Positions 30,572 through 42,458 of a stretch of DNA of 64,000 nt are shown here, one piece after another. The stretch spans positions 1,674,001 through 1,738,000 of the forward strand of contig OY540814.1 of the NCBI GenBank assembly GCA_961205875.1, in the 5' to 3' direction. Made by a program: the position numbers and the translations under genes. Within the stretch, counting starts at the first letter, position 1, and the number at the start of each line of letters is the position of its first letter. Source of the DNA: Sialis fuliginosa. Lineage: Eukaryota; Arthropoda; Insecta; Megaloptera; Sialidae. The notes beneath the pieces are model-generated. The model made no database searches and was not told where the DNA came from. It saw nothing but the letters and a program-made list of their open reading frames with translations.

Positions 30572-31007
30572 ATATTTGATTATTACCATTTCTGAATATT
30601 TATCAATATACATTTAACTGTCTTACAGCGTGATTTATTAGTATAATTAATTAATTTATTATTATATTATCATAGTAACTGCTTTACATGTTTTACATGT
30701 TTTAAATTTGACGATTCATTCTTTTATATCGTAGTATTTATCATTTTGTAATCATTAGCAAGTGTCCATCACTACGTACTCATTACTGGTTTTACTTTAT
30801 CCATTACTGGATAAAAAAAAAAACGAATAAAAAGTTATAATTTAAAAAACAAACTATATTTGCGGACTTTGGTAATTAAATTGATTAAATAAAGAATTAT
30901 TTGTTTTATTTATAACATGAGTTCATGATAAAAACAAAAAAGAAGCCCGCCAATCACAAAAACTGTAAATCTTGATCTTTTAGCGGCCATAACTGGTGCC
31001 AGTACCT
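30572..31007 (+). mobile_element. Family E, 5'-truncated copy
   Basis: Starts at attaccatttctgaatat and ends actggtgccagtacct followed by TA (31,008-31,009). The first 100 bases of the family are missing; preceded by the CCGT run. Confidence 0.8.
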
Positions 31008-31009
31008 TA

Positions 31010-31457
31010 TTGCATTTTTATGTTATTAGAAAAATAAAAAATAAATATTTGATATTTTAATAAGCTTCACAACCCTTATAAACAAGAGTTGATTTGGAGA
31101 GACAAAGTATACCAAATATACACAGAATGCAGTGTTAATACCATTAATAGTGCATCGCATACAAATGCTATAAATATGTATTATTTTATTACTTGCTAGG
31201 TTACACATTTTCTGTACATGATAAAGTAAATTAAATTTTCATATACAGACGCTTAATAGTTAATTGCTTTTACACAACATGCTCCCTATGTCTCACAGAA
31301 GCATGCACAGTTGCAGTAACGGAGTGTCTTTTAATTGCACACTTTATGTGATCGCACGTGTTAATATTTAAATTCTTATAAATTACTCTTGGTGTAGTTT
31401 CATAATTACTATAAGTAATGTTTCTTATTTGTCTAGATTTATATTGGTATTTGTATA
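31010..31457. other. No gene recognised
   Basis: No copy elsewhere in the window and no convincing frame. Confidence 0.3.
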
Positions 31458-32301
31458 ATGCTGTGTTTACACCAAAAAGACAAAACAGCAACAGGATGTT
31501 TTTAAAACATTTCGTATTTAAAATAAACAGGGTTTGTTATTTTGTAAAAAAAAACATCTGCCAAGTAAATGCACAGTGCTTTCTCGTACTGAATTCACCA
31601 ATTTAAATAAAAACCGATAGTGTTTAGATAAATTGCCTGGAGTTGGTGGTTAACCATTTAATTTTCACCTGATAATTTTTTCGTATATTTTCAATTTTTT
31701 GACAAATGTCAAAATGACATTTAAAACGTCAAAATGACATTTAATATGTCCAAGCAAATATCAATTTAAAAAAAACAAAATACGAATTTTTAAAATAAAT
31801 TGAGATAAATCTTTGTAAGGGAATATTTTACAACAAACGATATAGACCCATATTATAAGGAAATTTAATGCTCTACAAAAAATATTCTATAAAATTTTCA
31901 CGTAACATGTGTCGTTCTTGAGATATCTTGAAAAAATAAATATTTTGGGATGTCATCCCTCCCCCCTTACACACGATTTTGATGATTTTAAAATAGGACC
32001 GTCCTCAAGCCAAACCCAACCGTCCGACCAAGTTTTAACAATATCGGTTCAGTGGTTCATGAGTTATGCGTGTGACAAGGATTCAGGGGACAGACGGACA
32101 CACAGACAGACGGACAGACAGACAGACACGGAACGAAAAGTGTTTGTCTGACGTGAAACGGATAGATCAATTTAAAATTTTGAATTCGGATGACATTTTT
32201 TTTGTCTCAATCTGAAACGATTACAAAGCTTCTCGTATCTTCGATATTGCGAGGAAACAAAAAAACAAACACGATGTTGCTGTTTTGTCTTAAGTATGTC
32301 A
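31458..32301 (+). mobile_element. Element N split by a family B copy
   Basis: The left arm (31,458-about 31,540: atgctgtgtttacaccaa, gacaaaacagcaaca) and right arm (about 32,262-32,294: cacgatgttgctgttttgtc) are inverted copies, and match the complete small element at 61,513-61,654. A full family B repeat sits between them. Confidence 0.65.
31541..32261 (+). repeat. Family B repeat, full-length copy
   Basis: From aaaaacatctgccaagtaaa to cttcgatattgcgaggaaac, the family's full extent. The 80-codon frame at 31,909-32,148 is the CTGT-rich section again. Immediately followed by the right arm of element N. Confidence 0.85.
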
Positions 32302-33681
32302 TAGATTAGATACATATAATTTAGTTGGCACTTTATAAAAATAAAACCACATATTGAGTTTAGTTATTATTCTATTATTTAAAAATATTATTTTCTCATG
32401 TAACGTGGGAATAAAAAAATAGACTTTCTCCTATTTCATTGTTAAAAAAATTGTGCCAGTACCTACAGTTTATGCGTAAAAATAATATATTTGATTATTT
32501 TTTTCTATTTTAATTTTATGTTAGCTTAAATTAAATAGCAATAAAGAAATCTGTATTCCACATTTGACTTTATATAAAATCTAATTTCATAATAAGTTAT
32601 TTTTAAGAGTGTGCTTAATGTTACAAAAATACGTTAGCATGCTGTCATTTACATAAGTAGATACTGTAATTTGTTCGTTTGAGCTTTCTACTTTGATATT
32701 TAATACGGAAACTGAAAAGTAGATATTCTATTTAAATGAATGTTCACTACTAGGTAAATGTTTACACTACTATAATGCAGTTTTGTAACTTTCATGCATC
32801 TAATGAATTGTTTTATGGTATTAGTTATTCAACAATGGCAAACATGGATTCAACTTTAGACCAGGAAAGACAGAGGCGGCCTTAACGAGTATGCACCTTG
32901 AACGAGATGCGACATTTTTTTGTTGTTACCCCCTTCTCTGCTCATCCCGGGATTGCCAGTTAATTAAAAAAAACATTTTTATCGTATAATTTGTTTAATT
33001 AAAATTTTAAAAAATACAATATCAAATGGGTTTTAAATTTAAACAATACAAATATCTAAATATTTGATAATTCTTAATCCATACTTCGGAATTTAAAGTA
33101 TTTTCTCAATATCAATAAAAATTCCGATTTTTTCGTAAGAAGAACTATTAGATTGTTAATAATTAGTATTAAAGCTGTTTTTCTTCACCCTTTCTCCGCC
33201 CCTCCTGGCATAGTACCACGGCTGTTGCCCCCCCCTCTTCAAATCCGGCATAAAGAAAAAATATATGACTCAAACACGCTATCTAACATTAATTGTTAAC
33301 ATTGTGCTCCGCAAAATGTGCTCCGTAATGTCAGTATCATTGGAATTTAAAAAATAAATATCAATTATTTGGAATTATAAAATAAATTAATAATAATGTT
33401 ATTAATAAAAATTATTTTATATTACCTTTAAAAGTATTTCCATGAAAATTTCATATAAAATAAAAATTCACTGTTATGGGATATATACATGAAAAATGAC
33501 GAAAATGACATTTGATAAAAGATGGTCAGTCTTTTTTTGTCTACATTTTTCATTTACAGTAAACTAAAAAATATTGGACCGATTTTGATGGGACTTTCAC
33601 TGTTAAGTAACTATTAGTTTTTCAAACAATGAAAGTTCCGTAAAAATCGATTCTTGAGACATTTAAAGCTAAACATAAATA
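32302..33681. other. No gene; hAT-like debris
   Basis: About 32,868-33,255 may be an old element: cagaggcggccttaacgag on the left and a C-rich cccccccctcttcaaatccgg on the right, flanked by AT-rich DNA. No target duplication and no frame were recognised. Confidence 0.35.
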
Positions 33682-34197
33682 AGGTAGTGGCACCAGTCTT
33701 GGCAAGAACCCCAGTAATGGCAAATTTTTAATTAAATGTACTGAATTAGAAATATGTGTTGATATTTGATTACTACCATTTCTGAATATTAATCTATATA
33801 CATTTAACTGTCTCACAGCGTGATTTGATGACAATCGGCCAATAGGTGTAACAATGGTGGACATTTAAACTAATTATTAGCTATACATTGTTTCAAATTT
33901 GACGATTCTTTCTTTTATATCTTTTGTGTCGTAGTACATATCATTAGCAAGTGTCCATCACTGCGTGCGCTTTACTGGTTTTACCTTTGCCATTACTGGA
34001 GAAAAAACATAAACAAAATAAAAGGCTATAATTAAAAAAAAAACATATTTGCGGACTTTGGTAATTAAATTGATTAAATACAGAATTACTTGTTTTATTA
34101 GTAACACGAGTTCATGAGAATTACAAAAAACAAGCCCATTAATCCAAAAAAAACCGAAAAGTTAGTCTTATAGCGATCATAACTGGTGCCTTTACCT
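33682..34197 (+). mobile_element. Family E transposon, full-length copy
   Basis: A 516-bp copy between TA dinucleotides (33,680-33,681 and 34,198-34,199). Ends aggtagtggcaccagtc and aactggtgcctttacct. Internal landmarks as in the copy at 11,389. The 80-codon minus-strand frame at 33,622-33,864 is a by-product. Confidence 0.85.
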
Positions 34198-34782
34198 TAG
34201 TTAATTTTTTTAAATCAAATATTAAATCTAATATTATTTTCAAAATACAGTGGAACTTTGTTAATACGAAATATTTTAACATGAGGTCTTATGGAAGTAT
34301 GCCGGGACCAACAAAAAAAAACGTTCTAACGAGGTTCCACTGTAATATAACGAAATAAACGAAATTCCAATTAAAAGTATTTATTATTAATTAATGAAGT
34401 GTTACTTATTCATCATGCATATTATATTTCGTGGAAAATATTTTTTAAATTATAATTAATAATTATTATCAACAGAAATGTTGACCTACAATTTCATTGA
34501 TACGAAAGAAATTCATGCTCGCTCATTATTATTTTTTCACAAATGTGTAAACAACGTGAAATGTATAAAATGCTGGCATTTGTAGAACGTTTTGTATAGC
34601 TTGTGCATAATCGATTTTATAAAAATGTTTACCGCAACACCAATGATTGAATTTTAACCAGCAGATTGTGGTGATGAATGTACGTTACCCCTCCCCCTCC
34701 CCCCCCCCATTTACCGGTGTGAGAGTATGTATACCTACATATCAACGGGGGCGTGTGTAGAATTTAATATGGGGTATTAAAA
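34198..34782. other. No gene recognised
   Basis: AT-rich, with a C-tract at about 34,688-34,710 (cccctccccctccccccccc). Confidence 0.35.
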
Positions 34783-35575
34783 AAACATCTGCCAAGTAAA
34801 TGCACAGTGCTTCCTCGTGCTAAATTCGCATTGAACAATTTAAATAAAAACCGATAGTGTTTAGATAAATTTCCTGGAATTGGTTAACTATTTAATTTTT
34901 ATACAATTAAAAAAAATATATTAGTTCGAAATTTTTCCTAAAACGCATCTGATTATTTTTTCGTATATTTTTAATTTTTTGATAATTTCAATCTAAATCT
35001 AAATTTATGCAAACGTCAAAATGACATTAAAAACGTCGAAATGACTTTTAAAACGCCAAAATAACATTTAAAACGTCAAAATTACATTTAATATGTCCAA
35101 GCAAATATCAATTTAGAAAAACAAAACACGAATTTTTAAAATAAATTGAGATAAATCTTTGTAAGGGAATATTTTACAACAAACTTTGTAGACCCATATT
35201 ATAGGAAATTTAATGCTCTACAAAAAATATTCTATAAAATTTTTACGTAACATATGTCGTCCTCAAACCAGACCCAACCATTCGACCAAGTTTCAATAAT
35301 ATCGGTTCAGTGGTTCATGAGTTATGCGTGTAACAAGGATTCAGGGGACAGACACACATACGGACGAACGGACACACGGACGGACGGATGGACAGACAGA
35401 CACGGAACGAAAAGTGTTTGTCTGACGTGAAACGGATAGATCAATTTAAAATTTTGAATTCGGAGGACATTTTTTTTGTCTCAATCTGAAACGATTACAA
35501 AGCTTCTCGTATCTTCGATATTGCGAGGAAACAAAAAAACAAACACGATGTTGCTGTTTTGTCTTAAGTATGTCG
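34783..35575 (+). repeat. Family B copy plus element N flank
   Basis: A full B copy to 35,532, with extra copies of the aacgtcaaaatgacattta unit, followed by the same 45 bases that follow the copy at 31.5 kb (cacgatgttgctgttttgtc, ttaagtatgtc). The shared junction means this copy descends from the 31.5 kb arrangement, or the reverse. Confidence 0.8.
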
Positions 35576-36070
35576 GAACGAAAAGTGTTTGCGTTGACGT
35601 GAAACGGATAAATCAATTTAAAATTTTGAAATCGGAGAACATTTTTTTTGCCTCAATCTGAAACGATCACAAAGCATCTCGTATCTTCGATATTGCGAGG
35701 AAGCAAAAGTACATAATTTTAAAGATCATAAAAAAGTAAGAAACTTTTGTAAAAAAAAATTTTTCATACATTCAATTGTTTAGAAAATATGGCGACTTGT
35801 TTCCAAATTTTAGGGTTTTACTAAAATTGCTCTAATTTTGTTAAATAAAATAAATTATACGCCTGTTCCAATATGTTTTTATCTATCGATATTACAGATA
35901 TGATACTTACCAACGTACATATATAAATAATAGACAGACACAGAACGAAAAGTGTTTGTTTTGACGTGAAACGGAAAGTACAATTTAAAATTTTGAAATC
36001 GGAGAACATTTTTTTTTCTCAATTTGAAACGATCACAAAGCTTCTCGTATCTTCGATATTGCGAAGAAGT
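35576..36070 (+). repeat. Two extra family B tails
   Basis: B 3' tails repeat at 35,576-35,706 and about 35,936-36,070 (gaacgaaaagtgttt, gacgtgaaacgga, cgatcacaaagc, cttcgatattgcga). Together with the preceding copy this gives three tails within 700 bases. Between them, 35,710-35,925 is a reverse match to 42,842-43,612. Confidence 0.75.
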
Positions 36071-36300
36071 AATAGCATGGTTTGACCATAAAATGCATAC
36101 CCCTTAGACTTTTGAAACTATCGTTTTTTGACGTATGTTTAAAAAATGTCTTATAAAAAATTGATGTTAATAGTAATAAATGACATTACCTCACTTTCAA
36201 GTAGTACCTATATTTTCTTAAAACAATTTCTCGTAAAAGAATAAATAAATACATAACCTGAAAAACATATTCCACAAATAATACCTAAATAATACATTTT
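36071..36300 (+). repeat. Family G repeat, empty site of element F
   Basis: Continuous copy of the repeat interrupted at 2,677-3,498. At about 36,150-36,185 it reads aaaaaattgatgtt then aatagtaataaatg with no insertion. Confidence 0.85.
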
Positions 36301-37738
36301 AATTTATTATAATACGTTAATCTCACGGTGGAAAGATATTTGTATCATGCGTTAATTCTATAATTATAATTTTTCGGAATTAACATTAAGTTTCAACAAA
36401 CACAATTCAAAATTAAAAAAAAAACATACCATACCAACAATGAAACATGAAATTCATAACACAGAACAAGATCCAAATGTTCATTACCGTCGTATATTTT
36501 CATAGAAAAACGTATCAAATAGTAACATAATTTAATATAATACAAAATTTAAACGTGCATTTTTTTAGCTATTATGACAGTGTTAGTAGATGTATAAAAT
36601 ATGTCAGTTCGTGCGACGGTAAAACTTTAAATTTTGACAAATTTAATGTTTTAAGATCGTACGAAATTAGCATTATACGTACACTAATTTAGTACACCAC
36701 TTTGGTTGCGTTTTCGACAATGATGTGTGCTAACTTAAAAATTAAGCTGGCACATGTCCGCTAAAATACAACCTATCGCTCCAAGGTCGTTTTTTTTCGT
36801 AGTATTAAATTCGCACTAAATATGTTTATGCGAATTTCATTTTAGAGCGATCAATTCGACGCATGTTTGTTAATTTAATAATACTTCTGAATTGTTTAAT
36901 GTGGGTTATAAATTATCACTAAATGTTTGACACCTGATTTGTTAAGATTTGACCTTATTTTACATGAGTGTACTCGCTCGTAATTTTTTTAATAAAAGAG
37001 TTATAAATTATTTTTTTGCGTACTAAATTAACATTAAATATGCTCTAATTTAGTACTCTTCTTTTATTGATGTGTGTTAATTTAAGGTACCTCTGAAACT
37101 CTAGACATTATTTACATCAAAAGAACATTAAAATATTAAACTTGTATTTGTTTTTGAGTTCCAAAAAAAATAATTATATTTCAACGAAAATTCCTTTATA
37201 TCAATTGACATTTTCACTGCTTCATACAATTTTGCTTTTATATTTGATTTATACCAGCTCTTTTAATGTGAAATTAATATTAATATAAACCCCATTAAAG
37301 TAAGTAACAAATTATAACTTGCTTTTATAATTTAATATCTACATATATTAAGGATTTTTAAACGTTTATAATTTTGAGATTTTACTTGCACCTCTTTTCC
37401 TTCTTTTAGATACGTCACTGATTATGAGGCTGTATTTGCTATGTCGTGATAAAAAACCTCTGGTACTGTCAATAAATAATGAGTATGCATATACATATGT
37501 GTACTGTATTCCGTAGGGTTTACTTTATAGATAAATCAATAAAAATTTTAAATATCGCTGATTTTGATGGTTCATTATGATCAATTAAATTTTTATTTAA
37601 TGTGTAATCTATTCCTAAAGGAATAAATAAATGCAAACAGTAACATTGTTACAGAAAGAAAGTCTAATAACATAATACATACAATTTATTTAAGGTAACA
37701 GAAAAGTGATAGATGATACAAAAATAACAAGCCTTGAG
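36301..37738. other. No gene; diverged threefold repeat
   Basis: Around 36,655-36,745, 36,800-36,890 and 37,015-37,090 a theme recurs: cgta..taaatt, then actaat, then atgtgtgttaattta. It looks like an old tandem triplication of about 85-110 bases. The rest is AT-rich and featureless. Confidence 0.35.
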
Positions 37739-38166
37739 TTGGGGTGAGACCCTTTAGGTCCACACAATCAACTTCCCAACACGGTATGATTATAAATACT
37801 TGAATACTGATTATTTATTGTTTCCATATAGTTTACGTGAATATTTTTTTAATATGTATATATGAAAATTTTAATGGAATTGGTCAGAAATAAAACTCAC
37901 CTTTGTATTATGAATATTAGTTTTCTAATATCCTAATGTCAATTTTAGAATAACTAGTTTGACAATTTGAATTAAATTGCATTTGTTTTTATAATAACTA
38001 ATTTAACAATTTAAATTTAATTGCATTTGTTTCGAAGGCAACATGAATTGTAGACTTATTTATTAGTATTTAAAATTCAAATTTTGAGGATGGTTTTCGC
38101 CTTTTACCCCTTCTATGGTTATTTAGGCACGTATAACAAAAAAAATACTGAAATACATTTTTCATT
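37739..38166 (+). repeat. Family H repeat, 5' half
   Basis: From ttggggtgagaccctttagg to aaaaatactgaaatac, matching 394-760 and 62,925-63,310. Includes catgaattgtagacttattt and ggcacgtataac. Confidence 0.8.
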
Positions 38167-38422
38167 GATTAAGTGTTACGTATTTTATTATAGATTTTGA
38201 TTACGTTGTTATGAGGGCTTTTGAGGGCAGGCTCCAAGGAAGGGAAAATTTGTGACTAGCTGAGTTCTATTGCGTGTGGGGTAGTTTGGTACTGTTATTT
38301 TCGAAGAAGGAAGGATTTTTTATGAATAAGGCACACTCAAGGATGTATAAGGAGGTAACAGTGAGTATATTATATTTTCGGAAAAGATTTCGACAAGGTT
38401 CACGGGGGCCCTTTGAAAGTAC

Positions 38423-38549
38423 TTGAAGTATTGTAATACCATCGAAAAATCATGTCCGAGAAAATGACAAATTCTGATTGTACTTCAAAACGTAAAAAAA
38501 GTTAATTTCCACATGGCGGCTGTGCGTGTGTCTGTGTGTCTGGATGTAG
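38423..38549 (+). repeat. Family A fragment
   Basis: Reads gaagtattgtaataccatcg, gtccgagaaaatgacaaattc and gtgtgtctgtgtgtctggatg: the first 130 bases of family A. Confidence 0.75.
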
Positions 38550-39228
38550 CTCACCATATAAATTTCAATTCAAAAGTAGCTCCACGTATATTGAGTTTGA
38601 CAACCTCTGGTTAAGATTATCAAAAAGTAATGCCGTCAACTTTAACGAACTTCAGTATAAAAAAATTCATTTAAATTTTCTGACGTTGTTATGTCTCCCT
38701 AACGTGCAGGTATTTATTAAATTTATGGTTCATTTTTAAATCGTAGCGCATTAATTTACGTTTAGTAAGTAAAAGAAGAAGAAGATTCCATTTAAGGAGC
38801 GTGGGTTTAATTTTAAACGTTAATAAATCTTTCTTTTGCAAGGAACAAATATGTCTTTGCACATTTGTCAAGCCATTAATTCTACTACCATTCTCATTAC
38901 ATTGCGAAAGAACTCGCCAACAGAAAAACTGTTCATCTAAACGTACATTATTGTTTACTGTACAATATGTACAGGGTTTTCGTAAAATATTAACCAGATT
39001 TCTATTTTTAACCCGGTCGTGGAAACGTGAAAAATCAAAGAGAACGTCGGGTCAAATTGACTCAAGAGACATTAGGGACTATTTAAAAAGTTCATTAATT
39101 ACATAATTATTTTATTATTAAGTAAAACATGTCATTAAATCTCCAGTCTAATAAAAAACACATAAAAATACCCCAGTTTTTATTTTTTCTATTTTTATGT
39201 ATTTCTATGATAAGTGAATGCATACAAC
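38550..39228 (+). other. Unrecognised stretch with a 101-codon frame
   Basis: An open frame runs 38,801-39,103 and contains CERTRQQKNCSSKRTLLF, TVQYVQGFRKILTRFLF, LTRSWKREKSKRTSG and QIDSRDIRDYLKSS. It is among the few long frames that do not overlap a known repeat and are not dominated by A/T-coded residues. It has no recognisable domain, no clear acceptor and no second copy. It may be an unannotated exon, a decayed transposon ORF or chance. Confidence 0.3.
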
Positions 39229-39790
39229 ATAAAAAAACATCTGCCAAGTAAATGCACAGTACCTACTTCCTTGTGCTAAATTCACCAAAGGTAGTTAATT
39301 ATTGAACAATTCAAATAAAAACCGATTTAAAACGTCAAAATGTCATTAAATATGTCAAAGTTAATATCAATTAAATAAAAACTCGATTTTTAAAGCAAAT
39401 TGAGATAAATCTTTGTTAGGGAATATTTTACAACAAACATTGTAGACCCATATTATAGGAAATTAAATGCTCTACAAAAAATATTCTATAAAATTTTCAC
39501 GTAACATGTGTCGTTCTTGTGATATCTTGAAAAAATAAATATTTTGGGATGTCACCCCTCCCCCATACACACGATTTTGATGATTTTTAAATGGGACCGT
39601 CCTCAAGCCAGACCCAACCTTCCGACCAGGTTTCAACAATATCGGTTCAGTGGTTCATGAGTTATGCGTGTGACAAGGATGCAAGAGACGGACAGACAGA
39701 TAGACACGGATCGAAAAGTGTTCATTTTTTTTGTCTCAATCTGAAACGATCACAAAGTTTCTCATATATTCGATATTGCGAAGAAGCAAA
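39229..39790 (+). repeat. Family B repeat, shortened copy
   Basis: From aaaaaacatctgccaagt to tattcgatattgcgaagaag, with internal deletions in the gtcaaaatgacat section and near the tail. The 90-codon frame at 39,591-39,860 starts in it and is not a gene. Confidence 0.8.
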
Positions 39791-39941
39791 ATTGAATAAA
39801 AAAAATCATGTTACCTGGAACGCTATAGTAAGATTGACCCCCAAGGACACCACGTTTCTGTGATAAATTCAAACTAATGAATATCAGGTGTTCAACATGA
39901 TTCAATTTGTAGGTCGACTGGACTGATAAGTAAAGAACTAA

Positions 39942-40133
39942 TTTCGTTTTGTTAATAGAGGTCTTCGTAAATCAAAACTAACAGTAATAAACCAAGGGGT
40001 ATTCAATACTATAATACGTGTTTTCAACAAAATACCCAATGATTTAAAATCTCTTCCCATAAAAAGTTTCAAGACAAAGTTTAAGTCGTTCTTGTTGGAC
40101 TCATGTCACTATAAAATCAGTGAATATTTTTAA
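39942..40133 (+). pseudogene. LINE ORF2 C-terminal fragment
   Basis: A 63-codon frame without ATG ends TAA at 40,131-40,133. It reads FRFVNRGLRKSKLTVINQ, then GVFNTIIRVFNKIPNDLK, then SLPIKSFKTKFKSFLLD, SCHYKISEYF. The block NKIPNDLKSLP-x-SFKxKFKxFLL-x-x-x-YxxxEYF is the usual end of non-LTR reverse-transcriptase proteins of the CR1/L2/jockey-like groups. After the stop comes a short AT microsatellite (40,138-40,172), a common LINE tail. Everything upstream (reverse transcriptase, endonuclease) is missing, as in a 5'-truncated insertion. Confidence 0.7.
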
Positions 40134-40137
40134 TTCA

Positions 40138-40172
40138 TATATATATATATATATGTATATATATGTATATTT
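40138..40172. repeat. AT/GTAT microsatellite (LINE tail)
   Basis: Runs of ta and atatgta directly after the LINE stop codon and directly before family A at 40,199. Confidence 0.8.
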
Positions 40173-40198
40173 GTTTATTTTAATTGATTGTACTTTTT

Positions 40199-40970
40199 AC
40201 TTCCATGTTCTGAAAGAAATGGAAGTATTGTAATACCATCGAAAAATCGTGTCCGAGAAAATGACAAATTCTGATTGTACTAACTTCAAAACTTAAAGAA
40301 AAGTTAATTTCCGCATGACGGCTGTGCGTGTGTCTGTGTGTCTGTGTGTCAGGATGTAGATTTTTTTTTTCGTTCACGATAACTACCGTAAAAATGCACC
40401 GATCTAAATTATTTTTGGGGAAAATGCTTGTCTCAATGAGTACTCCAGACCTATTAATTTTGGTGCTAATCGGATTAGGGGTTTTGGAAATATTCGAAAT
40501 TTTGTAACTTTTTTCGTCTAAAAAGTGAATATTGTGTATATTATCTCACTAATTTTGATAAGATTTGGTAAATTTGCTGTTTAATTGAATCTAAGGGACA
40601 TTTATTATTTGTACGTGCCTAAACAGCCATTAAAGGGGTAAAAAACACACTTAAAATTTGAATTTTAAATACTAATATGTCATTAATTCATGTTGCCTTG
40701 GAAACAAATGCAATTAAATTCAAATTGTCAAATTAGTTTTTCTACGAATGTGAATTATATTTTTGACATTAGAAAACTAATATTTATGTATAAATGGCAA
40801 AAAGAGCTGTAACCGTTGTAAATATATATGTTTTTTTAATGTATTACGATATATTTTATTCATAGTAGTAGGTTATATAAATAAAATATTTAAAAAAATG
40901 TATATTTAAAAATTAGTTAAAAAGATAGAAAGAACATGGAAGTCATGTATGGTTCTCCATACCGATATTT
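40199..40970 (+). repeat. Family A repeat, full-length copy
   Basis: ACTTCCATGTTCT at 40,199-40,211 and its inverse AGAACATGGAAGT at 40,931-40,943, then catgtatggttctcc to about 40,970. Internal order as in the 5,087 copy. At the left, acttccat and atggaagt can pair as a short hairpin. Non-coding. Confidence 0.85.
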
Positions 40971-41349
40971 AATATGTATTTTGACTTATTCTAAAAGTAT
41001 ACACTTTTTTTTATACCCACAGAATAAATTATTATTATTATTAAATATTGGACCAGATCGACCAAACGATCCCACTACCGGGTTAATGGTGAATTCGAGA
41101 CACATTACAATCATTTTCGTATTAGAGTATGAATGTAGAAATACACCATGTTTTTACTATTTCATTTCTTGTGATGTACAGTTTTTTTTGTTATTCAAGT
41201 AATAGGTATCTAACTCTAGTTGAAAATGGATAGTAGTCAGGATCGTTTTTCCATCAAAGACTTGGTCCAGTTAAAGATATATAACCGTATGAAATAACGA
41301 TGTAGGTATAAAAATATTAAAAATATTATTAAATCATTTTAATTACCAA
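40971..41349. other. No gene recognised
   Basis: Contains part of an 88-codon frame (40,936-41,199) and a 23-codon frame at 41,226-41,297 (MDSSQDRFSIKDLVQLKI..). Neither is recognisable. Confidence 0.3.
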
Positions 41350-41988
41350 AGTTTTTTAAATTATAGCCTTTTTTAATTTTTTAAAATGTTTTTATTAGTC
41401 ATGAATAAAGTAAAATTAGAAATAAGCATTGACAGGGTGTCCACTTTCTGGAAAGTCAGGGAAGTCTAAAGTGGTCAGGAAATTTCTTGTAAATTCTGAA
41501 AAAATTTATAACATTTTTTTTTTGGCAAGTCAAGGAATTTAAATATTAATTCTGGGAAGTCAGTGAAGAAGAAAAAGTGTACAAATTTAAGTTGATGAGC
41601 AAAAAAAAGGGTCTCCAAATTTTTTTGCACATTCTGGGGGGCCCTCGATTACTTCTTGCCCCCGAGCCTCTAGTGATCAGGGAATTTTGAATCTGTGGTC
41701 AGGGAATTTTATTTTCAAAAAACAGTGGACGTCCCGATTGAGTACCCAGTGATGGACACTTGCTAATGATAAGTAATACGACACAAAAGTTATAAAATAA
41801 AGAATCGTCAAATTCGAAACAATGTAAAGCATAGGTATGCTTTGATAAAATAATAATTAATAAATAGATTATACTAATAATTAGTTTAAATTTCCACACA
41901 TTGGCCGATTTTCATCAAGTAAAGCTATTCTACAGTTAATTGTCTATAGATTATGATTCAGTTATGGCAGTAATCAAACATTAACAAA
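41350..41988 (-). mobile_element. Family E copy interrupted by a CAGGGTGTCCACT element
   Basis: E sequence lies at about 41,350-41,430 and 41,740-41,988. In between (about 41,435-41,733) is a segment starting cagggtgtccactttctgg and ending cagtggacgtcccg, inverted copies of each other, with gtcagggaa words near both ends. It is a hAT-like MITE whose other copy is the half at 21,891-22,110. Confidence 0.65.
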
Positions 41989-41990
41989 TA

Positions 41991-42458
41991 AGGTAAATGT
42001 ACATAATTCTAGTCTATTTTATTAAAAATTAATGAATAAGATAACTTTAAGAGATTTCATTGTTGTTACTTCAGATTTCTAAAAATAACCGAACATAGAA
42101 TCAATTCAATTAATAAGTACCTATCTATGAAATCTCTTAAAGTTATCTTATTTATAGAGATTAAAAAATAGTTGTTATTTTCAATGAAATAGTTACTAGT
42201 TGATTTTTTTTTTTGGAAATTAGTTTTTTTTTACGATTTAATAATAATTAGTGCAAACGAAGCAGTAAAAAATAGTTGATTTCAAATTGTGTTCAATCAA
42301 ACCAGTTTTCTGAAAACGGTGGAGATATGTAATATTTACAATAAATATACATTTTTACGCAATAGCTGAAAAACTATTTTCCAATCTCTACTTATTTATT
42401 AATTTTTAATAAAATAGACCGTAATTATGTACTAAGCCGGGATTATGTACATTTACCT
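41991..42458. mobile_element. Element R, TA target, palindromic MITE
   Basis: 17-bp perfect inverted ends AGGTAAATGTACATAAT and ATTATGTACATTTACCT between TA dinucleotides (41,989-41,990 and 42,459-42,460). The inverted arms extend further inward (ataagataactttaagagat against its inverse at 42,128-42,152). The right arm is split by a family D element. TA targets suggest Tc1/mariner. Confidence 0.8.
42155..42390 (+). mobile_element. Family D hAT MITE nested in element R
   Basis: Starts TAGAGATT and ends CCAATCTCTA, flanked by a perfect 8-bp duplication CTTATTTA at 42,147-42,154 and 42,391-42,398. Removing it restores the right arm of element R. Confidence 0.85.

Noticed and set aside
31909-32148. 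Frames with QTQPSDQV..ISVQWFMSYACDKDSGD at four loci (15.1, 25.8, 31.9, 39.6 kb)
   Set aside because: They are the CTGT-rich part of family B. Start, end and length differ between copies, and the similarity is at DNA level over the whole repeat, so a conserved peptide is not shown.
41226-41297. Tiny frame MDSSQDRFSIKDLVQLKI..
   Set aside because: 23 codons, no homologue recognised, no splice or promoter context; too short to support.
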